From assembly GCA_018389105.1 (NCBI GenBank), contig JACATO010002134.1, positions 539,001-603,000 of the forward strand: a stretch of 64,000 nt of DNA. The letters are read 5' to 3'. Positions within the stretch are counted from its first letter, which is position 1. Every line of letters starts with the position of its first letter. A program made the translations under genes and the position numbers. Source of the stretch: Nautilus pompilius. Its lineage: Eukaryota; Mollusca; Cephalopoda; Nautilida; Nautilidae. This document shows positions 1 through 14,300 of this stretch, one piece after another. The notes below the pieces were generated by a model. It was given only the letters and a program-made list of their open reading frames with translations, searched no databases and was not told the origin of the DNA.

Positions 1-760
1 GAGGTTTAGAAAACTGATAGTGAATGAAAAAAAAATTTTTATTAGATAACCTAGATCATATGAATAAACTGCAAGTGTTTAACATTTGTTGTTTTAGTTG
101 TCAACATTTAGTTTTTATGAGGCTTCATGGGTTTGCTGATGAAGGAACTCTCTTGTATTTCTATTACCTGCCATTGGTAATTTCAACCATTTTATTTTGC
201 ATTATTCAACATATGTACACTGTTTTCACATAGATTTGTTAATCTAGTTTTTCCATCACAGTATACCCTAACACTGTCCTCTTGCTGAAAGAATCACTCC
301 AAAAGTGATTTAGTGATCCTTAGAAGAACGACTTTGTGCCAAAACCAGCCAATCAAATTGAGTAAATTAACCAAATTTTAAAAGAAATTCTTTTGATCTG
401 CTGTCATGTACAAGGCCAAGACATTTTTTTTTAGAAGAAATTGCTAGGGACATTTAAATGAAACTAGAGGCCTCAGATACCATTACAAAAATGCTATTTC
501 AGCTTGGTTTTGTTTGAACATCTCTAGTACTGCCAGCTGAGATGAAAAGAAAGAAACACTGTCTTAAAATATTAAACTGGAAGAAAGAACTGCTTTTGGT
601 AGAGTGGAGTTTTGTATCTTGCCTGGTTTTTAGCTAACATTTAAAACGTTTTGCACAGTGGAAAAATGATGCTTTAGGTGTGGAGAGTGCTTTGAGTTTT
701 TTTAATAAACATTTGTTGTTTTTTTGTTTTAACCCCTGTTGTATTTGGCTGTTAATATAG
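1..760. other. GRIP intron, left edge
   Basis: AT-rich sequence left of the first exon seen. It should be intron of GRIP, since the first exon in the window enters in mid-domain. I see no exon, RNA gene or clear repeat in it. Confidence 0.5.
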
Positions 761-764
761 GCCA

Positions 765-868
765 GGATCCAGAACACGTCAGGTGGTAAAGATGGGGAGC
801 ATATGACATCAGAAACTAAGGCCAGCACAAAAGTGCCTAATGTACTTTGATATTGTCTGGCCTAACAA
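765..868. repeat. Dispersed repeat shared with 17112-17215
   Basis: The stretch around CAGAAACTAAGGCCAGCACA and GTGCCTAATGTACTTTGATA resembles 17140-17200 (CAGAAACAGAGGTTGGTACA, TGCCTGATACTTTAAAATAC). The copies are diverged. It directly abuts the inverted SINE at 870-1040 and may be the tail of the same element. Confidence 0.4.
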
Positions 869-869
869 A

Positions 870-1040
870 CCTGCCAAAGGTTCTCACTAGAACTCTGTTT
901 TTTAGATGTGGGAGGAAACCCACATGGCTAGCTGGTGAAGAACAAAGAGAGACCATGCCAGAGAGAGTATGCCAAACTCTGCTGTTTCTTGCAGGAATCA
1001 AACGCAAGGTCCTCAGTCTTAGCAGGCCATTAGTCTATGT
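870..1040 (-). mobile_element. tRNA-derived SINE, family 1, inverted copy
   Basis: Read on the complement, a B-box-like TTTGATTCC is followed by TTCACCAGCTAGCCATGTGG and GTTTCCTCCCACATC, then GAGTTCTAGT. The same core is at 7240-7300 (CACCAGCCAGCTGTGTGGGT, TTCCTCCCACATCTAAATAC). Only part of the family body is left. Confidence 0.6.
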
Positions 1041-2315
1041 TCAACAAATATTTCTTGAAATTTTCTAATCTACTTAAGACTTTAACCATTTACAAATGAA
1101 AGTTTTGCTATTTTAAATAGTTTTTTTTAAAAGAATATTTCTTTGTGAGCCTTTTTGTAGTTTCTTGTTGCATCCATGACTTTTACAAGCTGTTTTTTTT
1201 TTCCTTTTCTTTGCATATTTAGTTATAATAGAGGGACAAGAAATCTTTCAACCTATGTTAAGCCCCTGTCCTTTCAAACTTTCTCCAGGGAGATTTTTAA
1301 GTGAATTCATGGTGGTTAAGCAGTGTATTCCCTGCATTTTAGCACTCTTATTTTGGAAAACTCAAAAAGATGCTTACATGCATTGAGCATTCTGTGATGT
1401 TTATAAAGTTTTAAATCATACCTTCTTGTAGCCTGCAGCCATAAAGAGCAAGAAAAATGATTTTTGTCTCCCTGTTCCATGCTATTTAAAATTTTAAAAT
1501 GGTCTCAGTCACAACTAAAGAGTTACATTTTTTTTTTTTTTATTTTTGTAAATCAGTCAGAATAAAATCTTTTATTCCCTTAATCACATGCTTTTTATCC
1601 CATTTCATCATCTTTAAAAAACTAACACCAGTTCCTGAGCTTGCATACTCCAAAGGACATCTGGGAAAAACTTTAAATGAAGAATACTTGGTGTTTTCTA
1701 TTTAATGAACCTAATATCCTAACCACTCTTTAACATTGTTTATCTCAGGAGCTTTCCTGCCTGAATTTGGGGATGCTGCCTCTTACCTAATGCCAGCTAT
1801 CCCCAGGTGTGTTACATTCTAGCATTATGACTTTCATCATCAGATGTATTACACTGCTCTTCTTACTCTAAACCTTTTTTGGTACATGGGCATCACATGT
1901 CAAAGGATTGTTTGTGCTTGTTGTTTTATTTTTAACTGGGCCCTTAATTTTAGTTGGTTTTTGAAATAAATTTTTAGAAGTATTTTCTTTTAGCAGTCAG
2001 GTTGTAAAGCTGGAATCTTCTTACCAATCATAGTGGTGAATGCTAAATGGTTGTAAGAATCTGCTTGCTGCTCATTTTGAAGCGAAAAGGGAGCCTTTAT
2101 AAATTTTTAAAACTCTCCCTCTTTTTATCTCTATGTATCGTAAATATAAACTGAGGTTGAGAACAGGTCAGCAGTGTAATTCTCAGAGAAGTCAGCTGAA
2201 ATATTGGCCTATGCTCACTGAGTTAGTAATAGAATGTTTAAAATCTAACACACTGACACTAGATTAAAGAAAAACAACAATGCTTAAGCTGTGAACATGA
2301 ATTCTTTTATTGCAG
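1041..2315. other. GRIP intron
   Basis: AT-rich, with homopolymer T runs. Nothing recognised apart from the acceptor of the next exon at its end. Confidence 0.5.
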
Positions 2316-2379
2316 GTGGTGTTGACAAAGGTACAAGACCACAATTATCTAATTTGAGACCAGGTAGCATCGCTCACAG
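2316..2379 (+). CDS. GRIP1: GRIP exon a: PDZ1, first part
   Basis: The acceptor is TTGCAG and the donor is CACAG|GTAGGT. The exon enters with two bases of a Gly codon (phase 1) and encodes [20 protein letters not shown] followed by a split Arg codon (phase 2). Vertebrate GRIP1 PDZ1 has [21 protein letters not shown] at this place. The exon begins just after the beta-2 strand, so PDZ1 has an extra intron that PDZ2, 3, 4 and 6 lack. Confidence 0.88.
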
Positions 2380-5300
2380 GTAGGTACATTACAATCTATT
2401 TCTATTTTTTTAAAATGTAAAAATCTTAGTGATGGGAGAAAGAAAATAAATGGGGTGAAACAAATAACTAACAATGAAATTGAAATTTTCAAGTACATGC
2501 TATGATAATGTTCAGCATGAAAATAGAAGAGAACAGCAAAATTTGATTACAGATCATATAATATTCAATAGACTAATTATTTTTTGTGTGTTACCTTTCA
2601 TTCTTTGTTAATGTTGCTATCTTTTTCCATTAATTAAATTCACCTATATGGGTCTTTCTAATTAAATCTTCAGGTATGCACAATATACAGTATTGTAATT
2701 TTTAGCAAAGTGGCAGGAAAAATCTCTTGGCTTATTGTAAGGACCTCATTTTAAATTGTAAAGCTAACAAATCATATAATTTATGGATTTAAATATTTCT
2801 TGTTTGCAAATATATTTATGAAAATTCAGCATGTAGAACAGTTTTTAAGCCGTAATTAGTTCTGATTTTATCAGTGTCATTTTTCTGAAAGGGGTTTTGG
2901 TTTTGTTGGTCTGTACCTTCAGATTCTCAAATAGCTACTGGTCTTGTGAAATCATTGGCTACATGTTCCTTACTGGTGCTCATGCATTTTTATTTTTTGG
3001 ATTGTACAAGTGGCCTCAGCTGATCTTTAATCCAAGATCTTTTGGTTGCTAAGTTCTGATGTAGGTTTTCTACTATTGCTTTAGCTCACTGTGCCACTTG
3101 GATGGGTAAGTTCATTTATTCTGACCACTGTTTTGGATCTAGCACTTTTAATTAAAAACAATTTCAGCAAATAAGCTTCTTCATTGCCAAGCAGTTTCTT
3201 TTCTACTTTCAGGTTTTCATAAAATGCATTTGGACAGATTGAGGGTCCACTTTTCTATCTTTTTTGTGGAGAGGAATTATTCCTTGGAATAGGAGATAAC
3301 TGGTGGCAGTGATGAATTTTTCATAATATTTTCCAGGAATTTCTCATCTCTCCAAAAACATGAACAAAACTCGTAATTCTGTTGTTGGCTCTGTACAAAT
3401 TCATGTTATATTCTTGTAGGTCTAGGCTTAGTTCAGACAGTTTGTGAAATGCATAAAACATCAATCCAAAGTCTAAAACAAATTCTACAGTTATAATCTT
3501 CTTTAGCAATTCTTCGTACATGCTTCTATCTTGCATGTCTTTGATACAATCATTCTTAGCGTTTTCAAAATGAAGAATTATTGCCTTAAAATCACACCAA
3601 ACTGCAGAAACCGATTTAAAACTAGATGCTACCAACTAGTGCTTAAAATTCATCCAGTTTTCAAGAGTTGAATTTCCAGTGCATTTGCACAAGCTTTAAT
3701 TCTCTACCATTTTTCAGTGATGCTCGATACAACACACAACTTACCATTCATTGAATGATTTGAATCTGTTGATTTCTGAAACAACTTTTGCAGCTTTGCA
3801 GACTGCTAATTCTAATCTGTGACTAACAGTGTCATACAGTAAGTGAAGGAAATTTTTCTTTAGCAATTTCTTAACTTCACCGTGAGCGCCTAACATCACA
3901 GCTGCACCATCACAAACAGCGGCAACTAAGTAATCATTGAAGTAAATTCTTCTGTCATATTGATAGACTGGAGAATGACAAACCAAAGAGCTGAAAATTC
4001 CTTTCTCTGTTACACTAAATAAATTTACTGGTGTGGTCATTTCACAGTCAAAAACAAATACTTGGACATACAAAATTAATGCTTTTGACCGAGGGTTGTT
4101 GCTTCATCAATTATTAATATTTTACTTTTGCAATTTTCTGAACCCAAGTTATTTCTCATTTTATTACTAATGTGATTGATAATGTTAATGCATGCGTTCG
4201 TAGAGTGAAGTATGCGTCCATGTCAACAGCATTAAGTTCTTGTAAGTCTGTTTAAACCTCAAAATTATTCAATGGTTGGTTATTGTTATCCACTTTGTAG
4301 GTTGTGTGAAATACTCTGGCATGAGAGAGTGGTTTCACACACGTACGTCTTCTTTTCCTCTACCACTTTCTTTAAGGTTGCTTTACGACTGGAATTTTCT
4401 TTATGGTCAAGTAATTTTTTTTTCTGTGAAGATGCTAACTGCCACTCTCGTGTTTTACCAAAATAAGTAACTTCATTATTGGTCCATTCTTTTGCTTGTT
4501 TCGTTCCCGTTTTTTTTTCTTAATTTCCAACTTTCCAACTTCCTGACATAGCCTACAGCCAAGATTTCCATCATGTATGGATAGCCAGTTGGGTTTTTTG
4601 CAGAATTCTTTTTTTTCGTTTTGAAGTCCGACAGCTAGGCTAGTAACCAACGTGTTGTTGTTCAACACTAGAAGACAATGAAACGGAAACAGTGACAATT
4701 GGTTCCAGCTGATCAGTTTCTTCTTCTTTATCATCAACTCTTTTTTTTTTTTTCTTTTAAGCAAGGGGTTGAAAAATGACTTGTGATTATTTTTTTTTCA
4801 TTCAGCTTCAGCACACACAGCAACAAGTTTATCGCAATATAGCACACATGACGACACAGTGCCCCCTAATGATACCTGATGGCTCTACTGAAAATTATAG
4901 ACATGCGCAAAAATGCTCAGTTTTATACTTCAAAATTGTTTCTTATCTACTACCTAGCTATGCTCTTATTTTATACTTAATAAATATTGCATTCAGAATG
5001 GAACAGTGTGACAATTAGAACATAACAATCTAATTGGTTCATAAAACACATAAAAAAAAAATTAGAATTTCCTTTTCTTAAGATGATCACAAGATTATCA
5101 TCAAATTTTCCACTTTGGTAATAAAGTAGTGGGACTCTTATTTTTGTTATTTATGAAAAAAGTGCAGATATGGCATACCACTGTGTACCCCCAGAAAAAA
5201 AAAGCTCTGGTTACTAGTGACAAGATGATAGGAAATATCTGAAATAACCTCCTGCTCTCATTTGTCTTCTCTATCTTGCTTCAGATGTGATGCCCTGGAA

Positions 5301-8300
5301 GTAGGAAACTACATCATTTCCGTCAATAATATCAAAACAATGGGATTGAGACATGAGGAGATTGTGAATCTGCTGAAGAATGCTGGTGAGCATGTGCTAT
5401 TGGAGGTGGAGTATGAGCTTCCAGAGACAGGTAACCACTTTTTTCTCTCTCATCTAGGGGCTCCATCATATGGTTACTTACAGCTGAACTCTCTGAGAAT
5501 GTCATTTTTAATGTCCAATAAAACACATCTAAGTGTAATGTGGGTATTTGTTTTTCATTTTTGGTGCTAGAGAAAGCTTGTTAAAGTTTAATTAAAGGCA
5601 CATTATTTCATTATTTTACTGCTTCCTTTCAATTCTTTTTTTTTTTGGCTAATATTTTCAAATGTCAGATGTTTAATTTAATTCCGAAACAGAAAATGAG
5701 CTTTACTCAACAGATTTTAATGAGTAAAATTGTTTGTATTCACTATTGTTAATTTCATGTGATATGTAAGTATAGTAGATCCTATCATGGAAAGTCACCC
5801 ATTTACTTACTTTGCCATAATTGTAATTTTGACTACATGTTATCCATTTGTACGAGGTCTGTCGAAAAAGTATCCGACCTTAGGCTGGGGAAAAAAAATT
5901 ACATACTTGGTGGGTTCAATTGCTAATCCCCTTCAAAGTAGACCCCTTGTGCCTCCACACACCTAGCCCAACGATCCTTCCACTGTTCAAAGCACATCTG
6001 GAATGCTTCTTCCAGAATAGCTCTCAGCTCTGCCATCACATTCCGCATGATGTCCTCTCGGCTCTCAAAGCGGGAGCCTTTCAGTAGCATCTTCATTTTT
6101 GGGAACAACCAGAAGTCAGAAGGAGCCATGTCTGGAGAGTAGGGAGCCTAACGAATGAGCGAAATGCCTTTCTTTGCCAAGAAACCTTGGATCAACTGCG
6201 ACAAATGAGCCAGGGTGTTGTCATGATGCATCTACCAGGTTTACAGGACCCACAGATCTGGTCTCTTGCGCTGAACTGCATCATGAAGATGTCGGAGGAC
6301 TTCCTGATAGTACTCCTTTGTAACTGTTTGTCCTTCTGGTGCGTATTCGTGATGCACAATGCCTCAGTAGTCAAAGAAAACAGTCAGCATCACCTTGATT
6401 TTGCTCCGGACCTGACGTTGGGTGCTTCCACTGTGACAACTGAGCTTCTGGTTTCAAGGTCGTACTTGTACACACCCACGTCTCATCTCCAGTTATCACG
6501 GTATTCTGGAACTCAGGATCGCTGTTGGCAGTAGTATCCAGCAGGTCCTGCGCAACCTCAAGACGAAGTTGTTGTTATTCCTGAGAAAAGCAGCTTGGGC
6601 ACAGCGCAAGCCCAAATCCCCCTTTAAAATTGCATGTGCAGAATTTTTACTGATCTCAACCTCGTCACCAATTTCCTGCACCGTCAAACGATGATCCTCC
6701 ATTATCAAGGTCTGCACTTTCTCGATAACAACTACATTGCGGCTTGTTGACAGCCTCCCAGAACGCTGGTCACGCTTCACCGATGCGTGCCTGTCTTTGA
6801 ACCTGTTGTACCATTCTTTTATTTGGGTAACACCCATGGCAATGTCACCAAAAGCCTGTTGAATTTTGTGAATTGTTTCTGCTTGGGTATCTCCAAGCTT
6901 TTGGCAAAACTTGATGCAAGATCGTTGCTCCACACATTCCGTCATCACGGGCGAAATGAAAATGCGACAAGTAAGTAGTACAGCACCTCACATGCTGGTT
7001 GTCTGACAACGACTGACGCATTCAGCAAGCCTGCCAAAAACCACATGTGCACGAAGGCATGCGGCTCCACTATACACAATTTTGCCTCCCTAACGTCATT
7101 ACTTCCCACGGGAAAATATAAAGTTGGATACTTTTTCAACAGACCTCGTATACTACTGGAATTCTATTGTAAAGGGCTTGAGTTCAATTTCTGCAGAGAA
7201 TCATCTCTGTTTAGCATTGACATGGCTTCTTCTTACTCCTCTTCACCAGCCAGCTGTGTGGGTTTCCTCCCACATCTAAATACGAAGAGTTCTGGTAAAG
7301 CTTTCCCTGTCCAAGGCGGAAATGCCGGACTTCTCATGACACAAGATTGGCAACACTTCCTAGTGGACAAACGCAGCACCATGCTCCCTCATTAATGTTG
7401 TCTACCTTGTAGACATTAGTGTACAACATTAAAAAAACTTGTTTATCCAAGCAGTTGATCAGTCTTTGAAAGCTCTGTATTCTTGGAACACATTTAGTTA
7501 TTTTCTAATTTCCAAAACCTATTGATGTCATAACAGACATTTATGAAGTGTTTCATGCTTCATTTACATGCCACAATTGTTATTTATTATTAGCCAGGAT
7601 TCTACTGATATTCTTATCATAAAACTAACTGATGTTGGACTGAAATTAACCTCAAGCAGAATTTTCAAAAGGAACATACAATGAACTACCCTGTTATAAG
7701 AAAATACCATGTGGACAAAATTAATGCATTTTGAAAAACTTTTCCACATCAACATTTTTAAACTCGTGGTGGAGGCAGATATGTTTTTTTAAAAAAAAAA
7801 TCGGAAGGCAATTGTTGGTGTGGATTACTGAAAATTTTTTGGCATTTTTTACTGCTTCATCTGATAACAACATGACTAGCACTGAGATGATGATGTTGGG
7901 AAACTTTCTGACTGACCTCTTACAGATGCTGACCATGCCAGAACAAACAGAAGGATTATTTAGAAATTTTTTTAAGAATGCTTCCTGTTTTCCTAATGCT
8001 CCAAAATACAGCTGTGTATGGATATTGTTGATATTTCAGTAAATTGAGACAAGATTTGCAATGGTATGAAATAAAGGCCATTTATATTGCTATCAATGGT
8101 AGTATGGATTATGAACTTTTCATTTCAGAAGTCAGGTATGCATTTCATGAACAGAAGTAGTTTGCAAAAAAAAAAAGAAAAAAGGAGGGGAGTAGCTCAT
8201 CAGTGGATGTATTAATGTATTTCTTGATAGTCAGCCATTTAGTAGAGGTTCTCTGAAGACCAGTTGTCTTTCTTTACTACAGAATTTGAATTTTCACACT

Positions 8301-11300
8301 ACTGAGAAGCTTTCATTCATATTTTTGTCTTTATTGCTATCATTGTAGCTCTTCAGAGTGCTTTCTCTATACAATGTAAACAAACGGAAATCATTCTGGA
8401 AAAGGAAGGGAACAGCTTTGGATTTACAATTAGAGGTGGTCTTTCCCTGGAGAAAATGAAATCAAGGCCATTGTCTGTGACCTCCATCCGCCCAGGCGGT
8501 CCAGCAGACAGGTGTGTTTTTCCATAGTATCTATGATTTGACTTTTTATTTCTTGTCAGTTCCAGTAATCATCATTTAAAATTTGCTTTCACTCACTAGA
8601 AAGACTAGAGCTTTTCTGTCTTTGAAAAATTGAAAGTTACTATGTAACTGGATTAGCAGCACTGCATTCACATGTAATAATTCAGTTTTGGGAGGGGTTA
8701 CATTTGGTCCAAACCAATCTAAGGTGATTGGATCTTAATGATGGCAGAAGTGCAATTTTTGACCAATGAACTTACAAGTAACACAGCCTCAATTCCATTG
8801 CACAGTCAAATGCAAAATGTTCTGATGCCACCTAGCGTAAAGTGCCGTGTATTATACGCTGTTGTATATAATACGCACCCTGATTTTGATCTGTAAAAAC
8901 CCTCAAAAATATATAATTCCCATTATAATATGCATGCATGTTTAGCTCATATTTCAGGCACTGTCAGATTAGGCCAACCTGAAGGAGAACAGGTGTTATA
9001 CAACAGACAAATAGCCATTTTCAACTTAAAAGCAACTGAGAAATTACGATGTCTTTCCTTTAGTGGGGCCATTTGGAATAAACTAAATGTGGAGATATTT
9101 TATGGGACCTACGTAATAGTTTCACAAAAATCATAAAAATTCACTCACTCCGCTGCAGCAGTGATGTTGTAAACCAAGTCAGCAGAATGCACAAATCAGG
9201 TTTTCATAAATACCTCACGTCTTACGCCATGGCGTTCAAAGGTCTTCACGAAAAAATTCATTTCACTTACTATGCCGCCCTCATTTATTACACCACCTAG
9301 CCTACTACACCATGGGATAGTGACTGAGGTATTATGATAACATGTATATAAACTCCGAAAGGGGATAATCTTCATTCAGTCCCTGTTTCTACATACTGTT
9401 ACCCACAATCATGCTGCAAACATGATGTATGAGCTACACTGCTGCAGATAAACTCCAAATGATCAGCCATGCAGTTGAACGTGGCAACAGAGCTGCAGCC
9501 TGAAGGTTCAGAGTGAATGAGGCCAACATCAGGTTCTGGCGACGTTCTCAGGAGAAGATTGAAGCCATGCTGTGTTAAAAACATGCTGGTTTGGGCCAGA
9601 GTGTGGCCTATCCTAAGCTTGAGAGGGAGATACTTTCCTTTGTCACTGAAAGGTGCATGCAGGGTGTTGAGGTTTCCACCACAGAGATATGCATGCACAC
9701 ACTTTCTGTCTACAAAACTTAATCTATGCCTGACTTTAAGGCATCTCGGAAATGGTGCATCAAACTGAGAAAACCACATGACTACCCCCTGAGTCACATA
9801 GGAAATGCCGACCTGATGCCCATGACGTTTGACCATCCATACAACAGCACAGTGGCCCCCATCAGGTCATAGACCATCACCATGAAGATGACTGGCCATG
9901 AGAAGACTCACTTCACAGTCATGTTGTGGTGTATGGTTGATGGAAGTTAACTTCTGCTGTACATCATCTTCAAGAGGAGGATCATGCCAGTTTCCCAGTG
10001 GTGTCCACATCCAGGTCCATGCAAAAGGGTGGATGGATGAAGCTCTCACACTAGACTGGTTGATCGCTGTGTGGAGCAGACAGGTTATGCTGTGCCACAA
10101 GCTCCTGTTGCTGGATGCCTTCAGATGCCACCGCATGGAGTCCATGAAGATATCCCTGAAGAAGACTTGCACAGACCCTGCCATCATCCCTGGGGGTATG
10201 ACGTCCATGCTGCAGGTCATGGACATAGTTTGCAACCACTCAGTCAAGCATGAGGTCCAGCAGAGGTGGAATACATGGATGATGGAGGTTGAACACACCT
10301 TCACCCCCACTGGTAACATGTGCCAACCTGACATGCCCACTATTGCCACCTGGATCAGAGATGCCTTGGAAGAAGTTAACCCTGAGACTATCAAGATGGG
10401 CTTCCTCAGGTGCTGCCTGTCCAATGTCATGAATGGAACTGAAGATGACATGACATCCTGTGGTCCGAGCCGAGGGATGATGAGGCAATAGAAGCATCAG
10501 AGGGTGAAGACAACAATATCTACTATGACACAACTGCTACCATGACTGATCAACAGTTCTCGCAGTGGAGTGAGGAAGACATCTGGGATGATTTTGATGG
10601 GTTTTAATCTAGATGTACATCATATCAATGCATGTCACTTATCCTGCATTATATTTATCAATTTCATCAAATTCAATAAAATTTTGAAAAAAAAATATTA
10701 CTTGTATTTTTGTGTTTGTGGTTAAATTTTACATGAAGTTTCAGTACAAACTCCTTGTTCTGTTTCTACCCATTTTATTGCCAATATCAATGATACTCAA
10801 CCCAGTGACATTCAGTACTAATATCCCCCAAAACACAGAAAACAAGACATAAACGACTGACTACCTTTTATTGATATTCAGTCAGATTGCCAAGTGGGAT
10901 TTTCTAATGTATATGTATGTATTCTCACTTGCTCATCTGTCTCTGGCGATGGCCCCAGCAGTCTGGGAAAAAAGTCTTCAACATCTGATATCTTATATAA
11001 TGCGCACCAAATTCGTAAAGGGCAAATTTTCTTAAAAAAACTGCGTATAATACACGGCGTTTTACAGTAAGTGAAAAAAATCTATGCTTCAGTCTGCATG
11101 CAGTTTTTTAAAGAATTTTCAGAGGTACATGCTCTAGCACTCAGTAAGTCCTTTTCTTTTATATATTTATAGTCCACTAGCATCCCTGATGACAGACAAA
11201 GATTTTAATCTACCAAAATTAATCCACAGTGCTATTCAAACTGCATTCTTTTTCCACTGAAATTAGTTCTTTTTTCATGTTTTTTTTTTTTTTTTTGTAC

Positions 11301-14300
11301 TTCCATTTTCTCAGGATTTTTTTATTGTTGTTGATTGTGTTATATTTTGTGTGCCTTGTTTATTATCTGATATACTTTACTGTTCCACTGGGGAATGAAC
11401 ATACATACCTTTGGTTTTTCATCAAGGTGTTCTTTCTGATATGTGTTCAGAAATACTGTTCAAGAGTGAAAAGGTCATTACTTCATTTGTAAGCAATGTC
11501 ACAGCCCACTCATGGTGCAACACTCATTCTACTTTGATGTATTTTTCCTAAAAAGAAAACAGGAAAACAAAAAAACTCTTGGTCTTTGTTTCAGAAATCA
11601 CATTATTTTAAACATTTTTTTTTTTTTAAATGCTCCACTATGCTGTTTATATTTGCAGTAAATAGACAGCAACAATTCATCATTGGATTAATGACACATC
11701 CGGACTCTTTCTCACTATGGTTACATCCATAGAAAACTCTTGATTCCCTCTCCCCTCCAAAGCAAATTCACCTGCCAAGTTTTATGCTATGTTTAGGTAT
11801 TTTTTTAAAAAAAAGACATTTTAGAAATTATACTTATTTGGGTTGAGTAATTTTCATTGGTGAACGATATTCTGAATAACAACTATTTTACCTTTGCCAG
11901 GAAGCCTTTCATGGAAGGGGAATTGATTAATTATGGATTTGGTGACTCTCCCCCCACTCCCATGACCTCATATCAGCAGTCCTGAAAATAAACAGAGATT
12001 AGAAACAGACTTGGTTCTGTGGTTTTACAGCTTTCACTTCAGTTTCTGAAGATCATTTACTTGTAACATCTGTTGGAAAACTTTGGGAGCCCTGGCATCC
12101 AAAGGTCTTCATTCTCTTTTTTGTAAAAGACATCATGTTTGTTTAGCACTAATTAGACTGGAAAACAACAACAACATACAAGCTGAGGTTAAAAAGATCT
12201 ATTCGTTAACCACATTTTTATTTCTAGGAAAGCTTGAGATGAAAATTTGCACTATAATTGAAAACTTACTAATGTAGAAGATAAAATATAAATGGCTGCC
12301 TGCAGATTGCAGCTAGGTGTAAAACAAAGAGTGAATGGTATTGTATTTTTGGTTCTGAAGTTGAAACTAGTGTGATATAGCCAGGAAATGGTACAGACAT
12401 AACCTTTTGTTTCTGAATCAACTCCCCAAAACTCCTGTGTTGGATAAGTGAAAGGATGTTGATTAGGGAAGAATTATCAGAGGCATAACTGATATGTGAA
12501 AGATTCTTTTTCCTCTCAAATGTTTGTGACAATTAGCTTGCTACCTTAACCACAATGTCCAGTAGATGAAAAGAGGTTGAAGGTCTAAGATGCATTTCAG
12601 AATTCACAGGTAATGGGAATCCATTTACATAGTTTTAAAAAAAAGATGACTCAGCAATAAATATATTTCATTACATTGGTTTTTTAAAATTATCATTAAA
12701 TCTTCCTAGTTAAAATAAACATATTTTCTTGTTTTCTTTGCTGCCATCTATTGTTGACTTTTACATATGGTTGACTAAATATTGGCCATTGCTGAGATGT
12801 TGATAAAATATTACATTATTTAACATGACCAATAAGCTTTTGTAAATAAAAGTAACCTCAGAGAAAGACTTAATCCCAACCTATACACATGTTTAGAGAT
12901 AGGTAGAAGAACCATTTCAGAAAAGCTTATTTGCTTCTGTTTGCTTTATATTACTGGAACATTTATCAATTGTAATTCAAACCTTGCATAGTGGAAGTAT
13001 CATGACTAATTTCCTTTACTGTTTGTGATGTATCTATTGTTCAAAGGAGGGTAGTGGGAGGAAATCTTGAGACTGATTTAAGAAATCTTCCTTTGCTTTG
13101 AAAATCATTGAAACCATTTTCATGGATAATAGCAAAGGGTTACAGTTTGTCAGTGATGTTTGTCATCTAGTGCTCTGATGTTCATAATGACTTTTCATTC
13201 TGAAACATTTCTCAACTTTTATTTATAAACTGTTTGCGTTGCTACAGTTTGGAATGTATGTGCAGGAATTTTTAGTTTAGTTTTATTTTTGAGGTTTTAA
13301 ATGTACTAGTTGTCTTTATTAAATACCTGCCAATCTTAGGATGCATTTTGTTTTGTTTTTTTAAAGATAAATAGTTAAAATAAGTTGGGGGAAGCAAAGC
13401 TTCTTCTAACACTGTGCAAGAATTTTGTCTTAACATGTTTATACTTTTTTTTTTACTTCTAACTTTAAAAAAATTAATATTTTGTATGTTACATTTTGAA
13501 TATTCTAAAATGAAGTCAACAACAATAACAATACATGTTTGAAGTTTTTTTTCTTTTTTAAGTCTAAAGGAACATTTGTTTTGTTGGCAATTGCATTATG
13601 GGAATATTTTATACATGCATGGTGATTTTCCACAGAGCCATCCTACTGAAGACACAAAGAGAGAGAGAGAGAGATTATAACTACTATGATTTTTAAAATA
13701 ATAATGTTTTCTAAAGCAGAACTGGGTGTGAGTATAAAAACAAGTTTTAGCACACAAGTAATTAAAACATTTCCATGGTGCATCACCATGGAAGCTAAGA
13801 TATTATTCATCTTTAGTGGAACTTGGCTGAAATTGATGCTTATTGCTGAGAAAAGACAAAATGACAATAAATTTTAATTAAATAGAGAAGAGGCTGCTCT
13901 TAGTTTTGGTTAGCTTTTTTGGTTAGGGATCAGCTTTTATAGTACTGGATTGTGGAAATGATTTTTCTGGCATAAAGTTCAGATTCCCTTTCCTGTTTCC
14001 TAGGAATTTTAGCATACTTCTGTGTGCCAGTGATTTATTATGAATGCCTCTAAACTCATATTACATTTAGTGGATGATGTCTTTTCTTTGCTAAGTAAGT
14101 TATGTAATATTCTAATTCCTTTAAATTGACAGATTCTGTAGTCCAATCTAAATCTTTCAGGGGTTCCCCCGAAAGGGTGGGATGTGTGTGAATCATCACA
14201 AACATTAATATTCTTCTTCACATATTATGTAGGGTCTCAACATTAATAACATTTTTTTAAGAGTAGCCCATCTTGCCTCAGGCAGAAACAGATTGCCAAA

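Noticed and set aside
24-233. Open frame at the left edge
   Set aside because: Low-complexity AT-rich intron; no family match, no splice-phase support and no link to the GRIP frame.
4776-5018. 80-codon + strand frame
   Set aside because: It overlaps the end of the hAT relic, shows no known domain and has AT-rich composition like the flanking intron.
5262-5570. Frame with a Met before GRIP exon b and running past its donor
   Set aside because: Only 5285-5430 is exon. The upstream and downstream parts are intron sequence that happens to stay open.
9399-10533. Complement open frames in the pogo-like element
   Set aside because: Shadows of the + strand transposase; only the + reading shows pogo blocks.
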